64,000 bases of DNA from JBMNGH01 sp050949725 (GCA_050949725.1 JBMNGH010000011.1:62001-126000), one strand, 5' to 3'. Positions 11,825-21,331 are shown, numbered from the stretch's first letter. Numbers and translations: made by a program. The notes: generated by a model from the sequence alone, not told the origin.

Positions 11825-12318
11825 GAAAAGCAAAACTCCTTATACCCACAGTTTTTACAGTATCCGATTTTTTTAAAAGCGGGAGGATTTTCCCGAAATA
11901 TAATCCTTTGGATACCGTTTAGCATATCCTCCAATTCTTTTTCAATATCCGGCGTAAGTTCTACAGCCTCCCTTTTTCTCTCTTCGGGAAACATGAGAAT
12001 ACCTCGTGCATTTATCCCGCTTTGTTTGAGTTTGTAAAGATAAAAGGCCAGTTGCATCCGAGCACTGTTTTGTGCCCTGGAACTTTTTTTAACTTCACCG
12101 ACAATAATATCACCATCATCAGATTTAATGAGATCTAGCACCACATTTTCAAAGTGTATTTTTTTCTTTTCCCGAGGATAGCTTTCTTCATCTATAAGCC
12201 TGCCTAATTCTATATATTGATGTTCTTGATCAGGGATAATCTGATGAGCCATTAGCCAAGCTTGACGCTTGCATATGTTATAACTTTGAATGAGGGTTCC
12301 TGTAATAGGCATCACCAT
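11821..12318 (-). CDS. cas4: CRISPR-associated exonuclease Cas4
   Basis: Cas4 is a RecB-type iron-sulfur nuclease that trims prespacers and helps select PAM and orientation during spacer acquisition. The 165-aa protein has a Cys near the N-terminus (C16 in YNICKRQ), a PD-(D/E)XK core ending GEVKKSS, and three C-terminal cysteines (C154, C157, C163 in CKNCGYKEFC), together giving the four expected cluster ligands. The ATG at 12318 follows an AGGGGTG site by about 7 nt and overlaps the cas3 stop. It is translationally coupled to cas1 downstream. Confidence 0.95.
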   Translation of the reverse strand: MVMPITGTLIQSYNICKRQAWLMAHQIIPDQEHQYIELGRLIDEESYPREKKKIHFENVVLDLIKSDDGDIIVGEVKKSSRAQNSARMQLAFYLYKLKQSGINARGILMFPEERKREAVELTPDIEKELEDMLNGIQRIIFRENPPAFKKIGYCKNCGYKEFCFS

Positions 12319-14678
12319 ATTGGTGTCACCCCTTGACATTTAAACCCCGTTTCTTTGTCATAGAACTCTTCCAAGCTATTCATATTTACATACCTGAAAC
12401 CGGCCACCTCTGGTGGCAGATTATCTACAGTAGTCGGCACTGCTACTGTATACTTATAGAAGTCAGCCTTTATGTTGCTGAATGCAATTCTGCGCTCAAA
12501 AAGGTCTTTTATTTCTTTGATCCCGAGATAATCTTGCCATACGCCTCTTGCATCATCGTCTATCTCTATGAATACATCTATCTTTGGATATGAATTATCA
12601 ATAAGCTTAAAGTCACTTATACTTATTGCTTCATCCGTGCTATTATATTTCATCCTATAAACTGCTGATAGTAGTTCACAAGATTTGTCACTTGCCATTT
12701 TTTCTTGCATTTCTTTATAGTAATTATCAATAATATTTAAAAAGTCTTTTTCTCTTATACACTTATGTTTTTTGAGGATTTTTTCGGTAATATCTAAAAG
12801 GACATCGTCATATATGTAGGATGAATAACGCCTTCTGTCATCTTTCAATGATACGACTATTACTTTTCCTTGGCTCTCTCCATTTCTGTTGCATCTGCCT
12901 GCAGACTGATTAATAGAGTCTAAAGGCGATAAATCTCTGTATATTTCATCAAAGTCAATATCTACTCCTGCTTCTACCAATTGGGTAGTAACAGCAATTT
13001 TAATCTTTCCTTCCTTCATCTCACTAATCCTATTAAAGCGTTCTTTAGGTACTACATGGGTAGAGAGAAAACCTATCCGCTCTGTTCTGGCCTTTAGTAA
13101 TTCATAAAAAGCCTTAGCCGATTTGATGGTGTTTAGTATAAAAAGATAACTTTTTTCGGGTTCAAGCTTTATATTTTCCGCCAGTTCTTCCACCGTTATA
13201 GTTTCATCCAGCTGGGGTTTTATCACAACGCGGTCCAAGGCATTGAAGTACTTTTCTCTGATCGCTAGATGCTTAACATCCTGCCTTTCGAAAATCAAAG
13301 GTTCTGTCGCGGTTACAAAGACCACATATGAATCAAACTTTTCGACAAGTTCCTCGAGTATATTTTTTACCAAAAGCCAAAACTTGAAAGGTATTGATTG
13401 GACTTCATCAAGAATAATTATGCTGCCAGACAGTCGATGAAATTTACGAAGGGTGCTATTTTTATTTGAAAGCAATGTATGGAATAATTGCACAAAGGTT
13501 GTAACAATTATTTCAGAATTCCAGCCTTCTATTAATATTTTAGCCTCATCTGGCTCAAACTCGTTTTCTCCCATCCTGTAATATAATTCTGAGAGATGAT
13601 GGTGTTTTAGTAGCAAATCTGAATCTACATTTAAGCCTGCTTCACTCAGGACTCGTTCAAACTGGTCGGCATTTTGCTCTATAATGCTCAGAAATGGGAG
13701 AGAATATATTACACGTGGCATATATCCCTTTTTACTGTTAATACTGTCCCGAAGCTTTAAGGCGAAGGCCAGGGAAATGAAGGTTTTGCCTAATCCCGTA
13801 GGAAGATTTATAGAATATATCCTTTTATTCAAATCCAGTTCTTGACCCAAAACTTCCTGATAGGCTTTTTCCCTCAAATCATTTATCTTAGACTTTTTTA
13901 TATCTAAAGTTCTCTTGTAATTATCTACAATTGTATAATCCATGACCGTTTGTCGTCGTTGAGGTACTTCACCCAATACTACCTCACTCTTGTCCGCATC
14001 GATTAATAGTGAAAAAATAAAGTTAGTCATTAAATAAGGTTCCATATTTTTTTCTCTATCTAATTTTCTAAAGCTTCTCCGCATTACTCTAAGATTATTC
14101 TGTATTAATTTCACCCACTCCAGCATTGAAGTTGTTGTAATATCCTGGGCTAGACCTTCTGTCTTAAGCCTTTCATTTAATATCGAAAGTTTATCTTTAT
14201 CTATGCTTTTTACTTGGTCTACGAGAAGCTCTATATCTTTATCGTTTACTCCTGTTTCGTCAATAATATCCTCCAAGTTGCCATGATGTTTTCTTATTGT
14301 CCAAAAAGCAACGAAGGACAAAAACGCCTTTTCGTTACTTGTTAAGCTATTTTCATTTGCAAATTCACCTTGGGCGGCATAAAAGCCTACTACCGCCGAT
14401 AATAAACCGTGTCGAGTTTCATTTAGGTTTTTCAATTTTTTCTTTTCATCTTCATTTGTGAACAAATATTTTTGAAAATAACCCGTGGCCTTGCCTATAT
14501 CGTGACATAAACCACAGATCTTAACGAGTCTCATCAATATAGATTTATTGTATCCATAAATGTTTTCAACCGGACTTACCGTGTAATTTTGGCAGGCAAT
14601 ATGGGCCACATTTATAAGGTGCTCTTCTAATAATTTGCCAGGATGAGAATACAGATCAGAAAAAGACGACATGCTCAC
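12312..14678 (-). CDS. cas3: CRISPR-associated helicase/nuclease Cas3 (HD fused)
   Basis: Cas3 is recruited by the I-B Cascade to nick, unwind and degrade target DNA. An N-terminal HD nuclease domain (GLCHDIGKA near residue 57, KHHGN further on) is followed by a superfamily 2 helicase. The helicase has Walker A LPTGLGKT (about 293), DEVQ box (about 423), VTATEP motif III and a motif VI region, DSINQSAGRCNRNGE (about 590-600). The open frame extends upstream inside cas5, but a GGGAGG site 9 nt before GTG 14678 favours that start; ATG 14672 is the alternative. At about 789 residues it has normal length. It overlaps cas5 by 23 bp. Confidence 0.95.
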   Translation of the reverse strand: MSMSSFSDLYSHPGKLLEEHLINVAHIACQNYTVSPVENIYGYNKSILMRLVKICGLCHDIGKATGYFQKYLFTNEDEKKKLKNLNETRHGLLSAVVGFYAAQGEFANENSLTSNEKAFLSFVAFWTIRKHHGNLEDIIDETGVNDKDIELLVDQVKSIDKDKLSILNERLKTEGLAQDITTTSMLEWVKLIQNNLRVMRRSFRKLDREKNMEPYLMTNFIFSLLIDADKSEVVLGEVPQRRQTVMDYTIVDNYKRTLDIKKSKINDLREKAYQEVLGQELDLNKRIYSINLPTGLGKTFISLAFALKLRDSINSKKGYMPRVIYSLPFLSIIEQNADQFERVLSEAGLNVDSDLLLKHHHLSELYYRMGENEFEPDEAKILIEGWNSEIIVTTFVQLFHTLLSNKNSTLRKFHRLSGSIIILDEVQSIPFKFWLLVKNILEELVEKFDSYVVFVTATEPLIFERQDVKHLAIREKYFNALDRVVIKPQLDETITVEELAENIKLEPEKSYLFILNTIKSAKAFYELLKARTERIGFLSTHVVPKERFNRISEMKEGKIKIAVTTQLVEAGVDIDFDEIYRDLSPLDSINQSAGRCNRNGESQGKVIVVSLKDDRRRYSSYIYDDVLLDITEKILKKHKCIREKDFLNIIDNYYKEMQEKMASDKSCELLSAVYRMKYNSTDEAISISDFKLIDNSYPKIDVFIEIDDDARGVWQDYLGIKEIKDLFERRIAFSNIKADFYKYTVAVPTTVDNLPPEVAGFRYVNMNSLEEFYDKETGFKCQGVTPIW

Positions 14679-15372
14679 CGTTCTCATCCTCCCAGGAATC
14701 TCTGGTCCAGACCCTAATAGGCTTGCCCTGAATCTCGAAGAGCACATCTTCATATCGCTGGACAACTCTGTCCGGACTCATTTCAATTGCCATTTTTTCT
14801 TTGAAATATTTTTTCCCCTCTTCAAAGTCGATGCCGTAGCTCTCAATCACATTCATAGGTATTACTGAAACGATATCTTTGTATCCTTTATCGCTTTGAA
14901 CAAAGTCCTTAACTCCAACAAATATAAAGTCCGCCAGGAGTTCACTAAGCCCCAATGATAAAGTGAAAACTGTCTTATGGGCCTTAATGTTTTCAACTAA
15001 TTCGTCGAATATATTTTTATCCGAATGGCTGACATAAATCCTGTAAGAAGGATTTTTAACGAATTCAGTACGTATTTGCGTCCTAGCTTCATGTGTGCCC
15101 TTCTTTATTGGTACCCAATAGTTGCCTTTTGTGTTTATATGATTTAAGCCCATACGAATTTTACTTATAGGGGAAAGAATCCTTATGGACAATTTACACT
15201 TCTCATGGGAAAACACCTGAAGATAGTCATTCTTCTCTGAACCTACAATTGCTCCAAGCATCCCCCTCACAGTTGGCGGTGGGGGAAAAGAAAAAGTGAG
15301 GGGGGATGAAGTAGTGTAGAATTTTTTGAAGTGCCCAAAGGCCCCATATATATCAAAAATTACAGTTTTCAT
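14656..15372 (-). CDS. cas5: CRISPR-associated protein Cas5 (type I-B)
   Basis: Cas5 caps the 5' handle of the crRNA in Cascade. The 238-aa RAMP-fold protein starts MKTVIFDIYGAFGHFKKFY, followed by the conserved segment SFPPPPTVRGMLGAIVG (about residues 28-44), diagnostic of Cas5b/Cas5h. It lies 12 nt downstream of cas7 and overlaps cas3 at its 3' end. Processing is assigned to the separate cas6, so this Cas5 is expected to be non-catalytic. Confidence 0.94.
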   Translation of the reverse strand: MKTVIFDIYGAFGHFKKFYTTSSPLTFSFPPPPTVRGMLGAIVGSEKNDYLQVFSHEKCKLSIRILSPISKIRMGLNHINTKGNYWVPIKKGTHEARTQIRTEFVKNPSYRIYVSHSDKNIFDELVENIKAHKTVFTLSLGLSELLADFIFVGVKDFVQSDKGYKDIVSVIPMNVIESYGIDFEEGKKYFKEKMAIEMSPDRVVQRYEDVLFEIQGKPIRVWTRDSWEDENGEHVVFF

Positions 15373-15384
15373 ACTAATACCCCT

Positions 15385-16293
15385 CTAAAAGGAAAATTCT
15401 CCCACATTCAAACCACTCAATGCTTTTTCTAATGATGTTTCATTGCCATCTAGTGTTAAAATCAGGCGCTCGTCCACTTTAAAGTTGATTTTATAAATAG
15501 AATCTTTATGTATTTTCAAAGCAGCAATTAATTCACTGATTTCAAGTTTTCCATCTCGAATATCCCGAATCTCCTCGTCATTCTTATCCGTTACGAATTG
15601 TATCCTTTTGTCCAATTCTCCAATATGAAAGTCCTTTTCTTTGAATACCACCTGCATAAGCAGCCTTGGCATTTGACCAGTTTTTGAAGTAGACATGAGG
15701 TTTTTAGTTCCGTTCCACATAGCTTCCAGCATTACCAGCACATCTTCTTCAGTTAATCCTATCCTTTGCCTGTTAGCGGCATTTTCATTGACTATACCGT
15801 AAAAAGCTATTAGCGAATATGGAAGTATGTATTTTTCTGTAAAAGTCCCTTGCTTCTTATCCTGTCCGGAAGGCATGACAGTAGTTCCCTTTACATAAGT
15901 CATATCTACCCTGTGAAGAGATCTGCCGTATTTGAACTGAACCGGACCGGTTAATGTCATAGTTTTACCTTTTACTGCAGTAGTTGCGCCAAAAAGCCTT
16001 ACATCAATGCACTTTTTCAAAAGATCTTCATTGTCTTTAAAATCTTTCAGTCTATCTTCTTTAGTTTTCAGATTCCCATTGTCGTCTCTTAATTCCAAAA
16101 TAAAGACATCCAGATTTTTATAATCGTGTAAGTAATCTCGGATTGTTCTCTTTAATCTAACATCAGTAACTATATTTATCCCGGTTTCTTCATCAAATCG
16201 AGGTTTGTTCTCATCTACAGGATCACCGTTGGGATTGGCATCACTAACATCATAAAGAAATAAGATTTCTGAACGATTTTTAATAATTGTCAT
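15385..16293 (-). CDS. cas7: CRISPR-associated protein Cas7 (Csh2 family, type I-B backbone)
   Basis: Cas7 polymerises along the crRNA to form the Cascade backbone. The 302-aa protein carries the family's N-terminal hallmark FLYDVSDANPNGDP (about residues 12-25), then DVRLKRTIRDYL and later DVRLFGATTAVKGKTMTLTG. ATG 16293 has a perfect AGGAGG 9 nt upstream. It sits between cas8b and cas5 in the canonical I-B order cas8b-cas7-cas5-cas3-cas4-cas1. Confidence 0.96.
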   Translation of the reverse strand: MTIIKNRSEILFLYDVSDANPNGDPVDENKPRFDEETGINIVTDVRLKRTIRDYLHDYKNLDVFILELRDDNGNLKTKEDRLKDFKDNEDLLKKCIDVRLFGATTAVKGKTMTLTGPVQFKYGRSLHRVDMTYVKGTTVMPSGQDKKQGTFTEKYILPYSLIAFYGIVNENAANRQRIGLTEEDVLVMLEAMWNGTKNLMSTSKTGQMPRLLMQVVFKEKDFHIGELDKRIQFVTDKNDEEIRDIRDGKLEISELIAALKIHKDSIYKINFKVDERLILTLDGNETSLEKALSGLNVGEFSF

Positions 16294-16306
16294 TTTAATC
16301 TGCCTC

Positions 16307-18091
16307 CTATGATTGTTCCTGAAAAACTTCTTCAGGCATATTTTTATCAGGATAAATTACCTTGGCCACCTCATTGGCCAAGTTCATCCCTGCCGCAAAG
16401 TAAAAATTAAGTTCGTCCACAGACATAGCCCAATTATCTCCCGCCATAAGAAGATAATTGGCCACTTCTGATGCTAACTGACGCTTACCCTTGTCAAAAG
16501 AATCGTACTCCTCCAATTTGTTTTGAACTTTCGGCAGCAAACCTTTAAAGTCCCTTTCCGTCATCTTCAAGCTCTTTAGGTTCTTCAAAAACGGTTTCGC
16601 ATTACGCTCTTTATACTGTTTCCTTAGCAACAATTCGGTCAATGAACCAAGCAGGAATAATCCCCTTTTCAAAGGCGTTCCAAACATCTGGCCATATTTA
16701 TCAAACATATTGTCAAATATCCTTTGTTCCAATGTATCCACCTCCACCTTTATCAAATCTAAATCCTCAAGAAAGGTCATAACCTGCAATCCGTCTTTTG
16801 CAGTAGAATAGAAGTACCTATCATTAATGAATTCATCTCTTATTTTTTTCATAACAAAGGATAGGATAAATGTATTGCTTATTGGACGGTCCTTAAAGAT
16901 TCTGTCAACGATATCTAAAAAGTATTTATCGAGGTCATAGTTTCTTTTGTTAGAATCTGATTTGGCAAAAAAGTTTCTGATAACACCGAAGGTAAAACTT
17001 TGATCAAACAATGCATCAACTGAGTATTTTGCGCTGAAAATTCTGCGAAGCCTTGATGGAAATACATCTTCAATTACTAATAATATCCGTTCGGCTGCCT
17101 GAATTTTTTGTATGAATAAAAAGTTTAAGGTCAGAACATCATTTGCATCTTTTAAAATATCAAGAATATCCTCTTCATCATTAGTTATTCGTTCCATGTT
17201 TTTTTGTTTCAGCGAAGCAAGCTTTGAAGTGTCTGTAAATATATCTATTACTTCTTCTGCAACAGTTCTGGTGCCAACGATAAATTTAGGAACAAGATGG
17301 TACCTTATACCACAAAATCTGAAAGTCAAATTTCCCTCTAAAAACTTCTTGCCCTCTTCAAGGGAAAACTTGCACTCGGGACAGACGGGAAAATTTCGCC
17401 AGGCTCTTTGTTCATCAAAACCTCCTGTGATAAAACCAGGTTTATCCAAAGTGTAAAAAGCATAAGTATCTATTTTGCCTATAACGGTTTCCTTTACATC
17501 TCCACAGATAGAACAAACCCTATTTTTTTTCATTAATTTATTGTCTTTTTCATTGGCAAGGAAAATGAGTAACCTTCTAAATAACTGAATATCTCCTACA
17601 TAAAGGGTGTTGCCATCCTGAATGAATTTGATTGTAACTAAAATACCCTCTTTTTTGGGCGTTCCTTCTCTGATCTTCAATATTTCATTTTTTATATCTG
17701 TGCTATTTTCCTCTAAGAGGTCACGGATGGCTACCAAAAATGATCTTTCATCTTCAGATAACTCCACTTTCCTATTATCGAGAATTTTAAACCAGCCCAA
17801 TATCTTTCTGTAAAAAGTACCTTCAGGCTTGCCACTGAGTTTTGCGGTTGGTGATAGGTCAAAACTATTTGCAGCTCCGCTTTTGTACAAATATTTCATT
17901 ATTTTATAATTATCATATTGTTCTAGCTCTACACCCGAAAACACCATCATTTTGTCTTTTACCTCAAATACAATAGTTATTACTTTCGTGTAATAACCAC
18001 CACTGTTAGGGTTTTCTACTAAAACATCCAATAGCTCCCGTTTTTCTCTCTCAATAATTAATTCACCCAATTCTTTTATAGCTGAAAGCAC
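16307..18091 (-). CDS. cas8b: CRISPR-associated protein Cas8b (Csh1 family), Cascade large subunit
   Basis: Cas8b is the large Cascade subunit expected to recognise the PAM and recruit Cas3. The 594-aa protein has a zinc-finger-like cysteine pair of pairs: CSICGD at about residues 192-195 and CPECKF at about 237-240, typical of Csh1. GTG 18091 has a GAAGGGAG site about 7 nt upstream. It is the first gene of the I-B module. The 654-bp gap upstream holds a degenerate CRISPR repeat, and a CACTTAAGTG palindrome lies at 18154-18163, so its expression may be separately controlled. Confidence 0.93.
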   Translation of the reverse strand: MLSAIKELGELIIEREKRELLDVLVENPNSGGYYTKVITIVFEVKDKMMVFSGVELEQYDNYKIMKYLYKSGAANSFDLSPTAKLSGKPEGTFYRKILGWFKILDNRKVELSEDERSFLVAIRDLLEENSTDIKNEILKIREGTPKKEGILVTIKFIQDGNTLYVGDIQLFRRLLIFLANEKDNKLMKKNRVCSICGDVKETVIGKIDTYAFYTLDKPGFITGGFDEQRAWRNFPVCPECKFSLEEGKKFLEGNLTFRFCGIRYHLVPKFIVGTRTVAEEVIDIFTDTSKLASLKQKNMERITNDEEDILDILKDANDVLTLNFLFIQKIQAAERILLVIEDVFPSRLRRIFSAKYSVDALFDQSFTFGVIRNFFAKSDSNKRNYDLDKYFLDIVDRIFKDRPISNTFILSFVMKKIRDEFINDRYFYSTAKDGLQVMTFLEDLDLIKVEVDTLEQRIFDNMFDKYGQMFGTPLKRGLFLLGSLTELLLRKQYKERNAKPFLKNLKSLKMTERDFKGLLPKVQNKLEEYDSFDKGKRQLASEVANYLLMAGDNWAMSVDELNFYFAAGMNLANEVAKVIYPDKNMPEEVFQEQS

Positions 18092-18745
18092 TTTCTCACT
18101 CCCTTCTTTTAATGATTCAATGTGTTTTGCTCATTCACCCCTCTCTTTGACATCACTTAAGTGTGATCCATAATCCTTTTTGTGGACATAATACTTTACC
18201 AAATATTTCGACTTTTCTTTTTAGGGACATGTTCAACATTTTTGGGAAAATTCCTTCTTTGCAGTGTTACAAAATATGTCCATGCGACGATAGCATCGTT
18301 AGTCAAATGCGGTGATGATTTGTATTAACTATTCTTTCATAATTGATCCCCATATCATTTGGGATAAAGTGTATAACTATTTTTTTGTTGATCCTAACTG
18401 GATCGGCGAGCACATTCAAGTAAGATAAATATAGGCAAAAGTAGGATGAAGAGAATAAAGAAAACCATGGTTGAATTCCCTCTTTTTTGAGAGTTCCATT
18501 TCCTTATAGATAGGCAAGTGCCTTCTTCAGGGAAGCATATAACAATGTCGCTCGTCAATTAATTGTCTTGCTCTTTTTTCTCAAAAGTTTATTTAGCGAG
18601 TATGGTTTTCTATAGTCTTCAGATTTTCGCCCCGCGAGAGCTTTTCCCAATACCGTGTAAGTTCTGGACCAATTACATCTGGCATTAGTGTTTGTCGATC
18701 GGAAAAACTGAGGATTTGGGGGTTAAGAATTGCTGTTTTAATATT
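18092..18745. other. Long intergenic gap between the type III and type I-B modules
   Basis: No convincing conventional gene was found. The gap holds a degenerate CRISPR repeat (18493-18522), a 10-bp palindrome CACTTAAGTG at 18154-18163 close to cas8b, a short dyad ACGAT-GCT-ATCGT near 18285, and a 28-codon + strand ORF at 18602-18688. On the minus strand about 18598-18716 is open in one frame (a peptide resembling SFSDRQTLMPDVIGPELTRY, then a stop), perhaps a remnant of a larger gene; I do not recognise it. See the findings for a possible guide-RNA element. Confidence 0.6.
18493..18522 (-). repeat. Solitary degenerate CRISPR repeat upstream of cas8b
   Basis: In the same orientation as the main array, this segment matches the array repeat at about 21 of 30 positions. 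The matches are concentrated in the handle-proximal 23 bases: minus strand GCCTATCTATAAGGAAATGG, then AAC. A loose second half-repeat (GGTTGAATTCCC on the + strand, 18469-18480) lies on the crRNA-spacer side. Degenerate repeats beside cas genes are known for cas-regulating guide RNAs such as CreA and CreR in other type I systems. Whether this one is functional is not shown by the sequence. Confidence 0.55.
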
Positions 18746-19582
18746 TTACTGGATAAAAACTCCTTTTTTTAAAAATCCAGATGAATTAGCAACACTGCCA
18801 GGTGCTAGGCAAATCCTGGAATCCACCACTTGAGGCATTACTTTAGTGAAATCCGTTTCAATTATTACATGTTCAATTTCTCCATATATCAGTGAATTAA
18901 TGCAATACTCCATATAGTTTCTCAATGCTTTGTCTGGTATTGGCCTTCCTTCCACATTAAGGCCCCAGCCTACCAACTCCACCTCATTTATTTCAAACTT
19001 ATCAACAAGCTCAATTTTGCCAAAGCCATATCGCCTCTCTCCTCCAACAAAAATTATCAGCCCTTCATGGAGAAAGTCTAATACATCATGATTTTTTTCA
19101 TCGATGCCTAAAATTCCAACCCAGTAAAGTTTTTTATTTGTTTCTCCTATAGCTTCTTTCGATTTCGGGAGAATCATTTCTATTTCATGAAGAGATTCTT
19201 TTTTGGCTGCTTGAGAAATAGCATCAATGGCAGTAGAGACAAATACGTCTGTAAAAAGCGCTCTAAAATCTTCTTCAGTAAAGTTTGTGTTATTTTGCTC
19301 TGTTCCCAGGCAAAAGGCACCATCCTCATAATTGGGCAGCATCACATCCCCAGTTTTTTCAAAGGATGGAAAAAAGCAAGATATTGTTTCAAAGTAGGTC
19401 CCGATCATTTCGATATCTTCTTCTGAACAACCTTTGTCCCAAATGTATTTATTCACTAAAGCCCCCCACATTGTCCAGCCGGGGATAAAAATCCTCGTTT
19501 CAGCAAGAACTCCATAACCAACGTTGCCTATATGTATGGGGTCTTTCTGCTGAAATGCAAGCCTGTACCATTTTTTATTCAT
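18746..19582 (-). CDS. Type III RAMP protein, probably the Cas5-group (Cmr3-like) subunit
   Basis: A RAMP-superfamily subunit of the type III effector. The N-terminus DPIHIGNVGYGV followed by IPGWTMWGALVNKY (about residues 33-46) resembles the 'IPGS-t-rGAL' signature of RAMP proteins, and GGERRYGFGKIEL (about 180) is the glycine-rich loop. As the last gene of the module, after the Cas10, Cmr4-like and Cmr5-like genes, it best fits the crRNA-5'-end-binding Cas5 group (Cmr3/Csx10 type). The start was set at ATG 19582, next to the cas11-like stop; upstream GTG codons are possible. A Cmr6-type Cas7 is the alternative. Confidence 0.7.
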   Translation of the reverse strand: MNKKWYRLAFQQKDPIHIGNVGYGVLAETRIFIPGWTMWGALVNKYIWDKGCSEEDIEMIGTYFETISCFFPSFEKTGDVMLPNYEDGAFCLGTEQNNTNFTEEDFRALFTDVFVSTAIDAISQAAKKESLHEIEMILPKSKEAIGETNKKLYWVGILGIDEKNHDVLDFLHEGLIIFVGGERRYGFGKIELVDKFEINEVELVGWGLNVEGRPIPDKALRNYMEYCINSLIYGEIEHVIIETDFTKVMPQVVDSRICLAPGSVANSSGFLKKGVFIQ

Positions 19583-20009
19583 TTTTATCACCACTTAAAG
19601 CCTTTGCATGATATCTAGCATAAATCAATACCCTTTCAAGGACCTCCCTAAAAAACAGGAGTTCATGCAACTCTTGGGAAATGTTTTGGAAGAAATGCCG
19701 TTCTTCGTCATAATCATTTTGTTTATGAGAAGCATTGGAATCATTATTATTCTTGTTGAAATATTCTTTAAATTTATTAACAATATCGCTGATAAATATT
19801 TTTGAATAAGGCTTTACTTTGTCATCTTCCTTTTCTTTTGACTTACAGAATAAATAATATGCATAAACTCCATCATTTACCAAAACTCCTAACGCCTTAT
19901 CAATATGTGATCTTAAGGCATTTCTCACTTTATCGTATTTTTTAATGTTTTCAACAATATTAAATCCTAACTCATTTATAAGTGCATCAATATTATCATT
20001 TTTATACAT
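19575..20009 (-). CDS. Type III small subunit, Cmr5/Cas11-like
   Basis: A 144-aa, mostly helical protein in the position expected for the small subunit that lines the type III complex with Cas7. The N-terminal helices include LGVLVNDGVYAYYLFCKSKE (about residues 40-60), which resembles the Cmr5 'indicates long-helix then LxFLKSK' pattern. A low-complexity Asn/Asp linker follows (about 87-100), then a C-terminal helix REVLERVLIYARYHAKAL. ATG 20009 has GGGAGG 7 nt upstream. It overlaps the next RAMP gene slightly. Assignment rests on size, position and weak similarity. Confidence 0.7.
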   Translation of the reverse strand: MYKNDNIDALINELGFNIVENIKKYDKVRNALRSHIDKALGVLVNDGVYAYYLFCKSKEKEDDKVKPYSKIFISDIVNKFKEYFNKNNNDSNASHKQNDYDEERHFFQNISQELHELLFFREVLERVLIYARYHAKALSGDKNE

Positions 20010-20039
20010 TACGCCACCTCCCGACTATAATCTTGGCAT

Positions 20040-21317
20040 TCAAGGAAAGTACACCTTTAATCTGCCAAAGCCTCTCGTTACCATACCACCTACTCCAAGA
20101 GTCTCATAATATTTTTTGCTATCTTTAAAGGCTCTGTTAATATCGCCTATAGAAGGAATATCCTCTCTAAGTCCTTCAAACAGCCTAAGGTCTCCATAAA
20201 ATACCGTTCCTCTTGGAATAGCCTCAGATGTAAATAAAGCTCTTTCCTTCGCAGCACCTGTAAGAGGGTCAATAGATACTGAAGTCCGCACTTCAAGGTT
20301 TGAGTTGATAATATGGGATATCAGGCTGTCAGGTGCAACTATTATATTTCTCAAGATGTGATGCATTAAGTATTCCCTTTTTGGAAAATCGGCAAGATCT
20401 AGTGTAACCCCTATATGTTTAACTTTTAAGTTTAACCAACCTAAATTTATGTATTCCTGCTTTTCTTCCATATCTGAATCCAGAACCATAATAACTGAAT
20501 TTTCTCCAAGCTGATCCCGCAGCCTTGTAAAGGATGATACTACTTCTGTATTTTCATGCTTCTCATCCGAACCATCTACATTCAAGTTATTATCTCTAAA
20601 CGATATCTTTATAGCTGCTGATTCCAATACGAAAGGAGAAGTTACCCATTTTACACCTAAGCGTGTATAAACAGGGAAAAAGAGTATATTGAAATCTGAA
20701 AAAAACGCTATTCCCTGATGGGATTTATCCTTTTTGGAAAAACCAAAAGTTTTGCATACCATACAGTGACCGCAATGCCCAGTATCTGATATTTCATGGA
20801 GTTCAAGGCCGTGTTTACGATCTTCATTTGGCTTATCATCCTGCCCCGCACATTTAATTGACGAGATGAGATTGCCCCAATATAGCTGCCAGTATTGTTC
20901 CCCTTGGTCACTTTTATTTTGGCTCTGATTATTAGAGTTCATTGTTTTATTCAGCATATCAGAATACTTTTTAAAAACTTCAACACGCTCAGAAAAGCTT
21001 ATGGATTCTTTGTCATTTAGTTCTCTGTCTGCAAGCCGGTTTATTAATTCTCTTATGTCATCGTCAGTTGTTGTATTTCCGTTTCCGTCTAAAATGTTCT
21101 TTATGGTTTCAAAATTTTTCCTAAACCAATTCTGAATTTCTAAAGCCATGTAATACCTCCAAGTCCCTGCTATGCTGGAACCCGGAATTTTGGGAATCTT
21201 TGTTATTGAATCTCTCACGATCGTATTATCAACTCTGCCAATGGTATATCCGCCGGTTCCAATATAAATTGGGTCAGTAGATAAACCGTAGATTCTCAAG
21301 GTATCCCTCTCATACAT
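20040..21317 (-). CDS. Type III backbone RAMP, Cmr4-like Cas7 (target-RNA ribonuclease)
   Basis: Cmr4-type Cas7 subunits form the effector backbone and cut target RNA at 6-nt intervals. The N-terminus has the family pattern YIGTGGYTIGRVDNTIVRDS followed by KIPGSSIAGTWRYY. The Asp in RVDNT is at the position of the catalytic aspartate of Cmr4, so slicing may be retained. Mid-protein CGHCMVCKTFG and FFPVYTRLGVKWVTSPF are also typical. The C-terminus has the glycine-rich loop GGMVTRGFGRL. At about 425 aa it is longer than standard Cmr4 (about 300). ATG 21317 follows AAAGGAGG by 8 nt. Confidence 0.82.
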   Translation of the reverse strand: MYERDTLRIYGLSTDPIYIGTGGYTIGRVDNTIVRDSITKIPKIPGSSIAGTWRYYMALEIQNWFRKNFETIKNILDGNGNTTTDDDIRELINRLADRELNDKESISFSERVEVFKKYSDMLNKTMNSNNQSQNKSDQGEQYWQLYWGNLISSIKCAGQDDKPNEDRKHGLELHEISDTGHCGHCMVCKTFGFSKKDKSHQGIAFFSDFNILFFPVYTRLGVKWVTSPFVLESAAIKISFRDNNLNVDGSDEKHENTEVVSSFTRLRDQLGENSVIMVLDSDMEEKQEYINLGWLNLKVKHIGVTLDLADFPKREYLMHHILRNIIVAPDSLISHIINSNLEVRTSVSIDPLTGAAKERALFTSEAIPRGTVFYGDLRLFEGLREDIPSIGDINRAFKDSKKYYETLGVGGMVTRGFGRLKVYFP

Positions 21318-21331
21318 TCTTATTTCCTCCT

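Noticed and set aside
18469..18480. GGTTGAATTCCC as a second degenerate CRISPR repeat
   Set aside because: Only the first part resembles the repeat and the spacing (12 nt) is far from a spacer length; mentioned only as a loose half-site.
18521..18550. Sequence TTCTTCAGGGAAGCATAT resembling the left IS1634-family end
   Set aside because: It needs a two-base gap to align and has no IS sequence beside it; insufficient to call an IS remnant.
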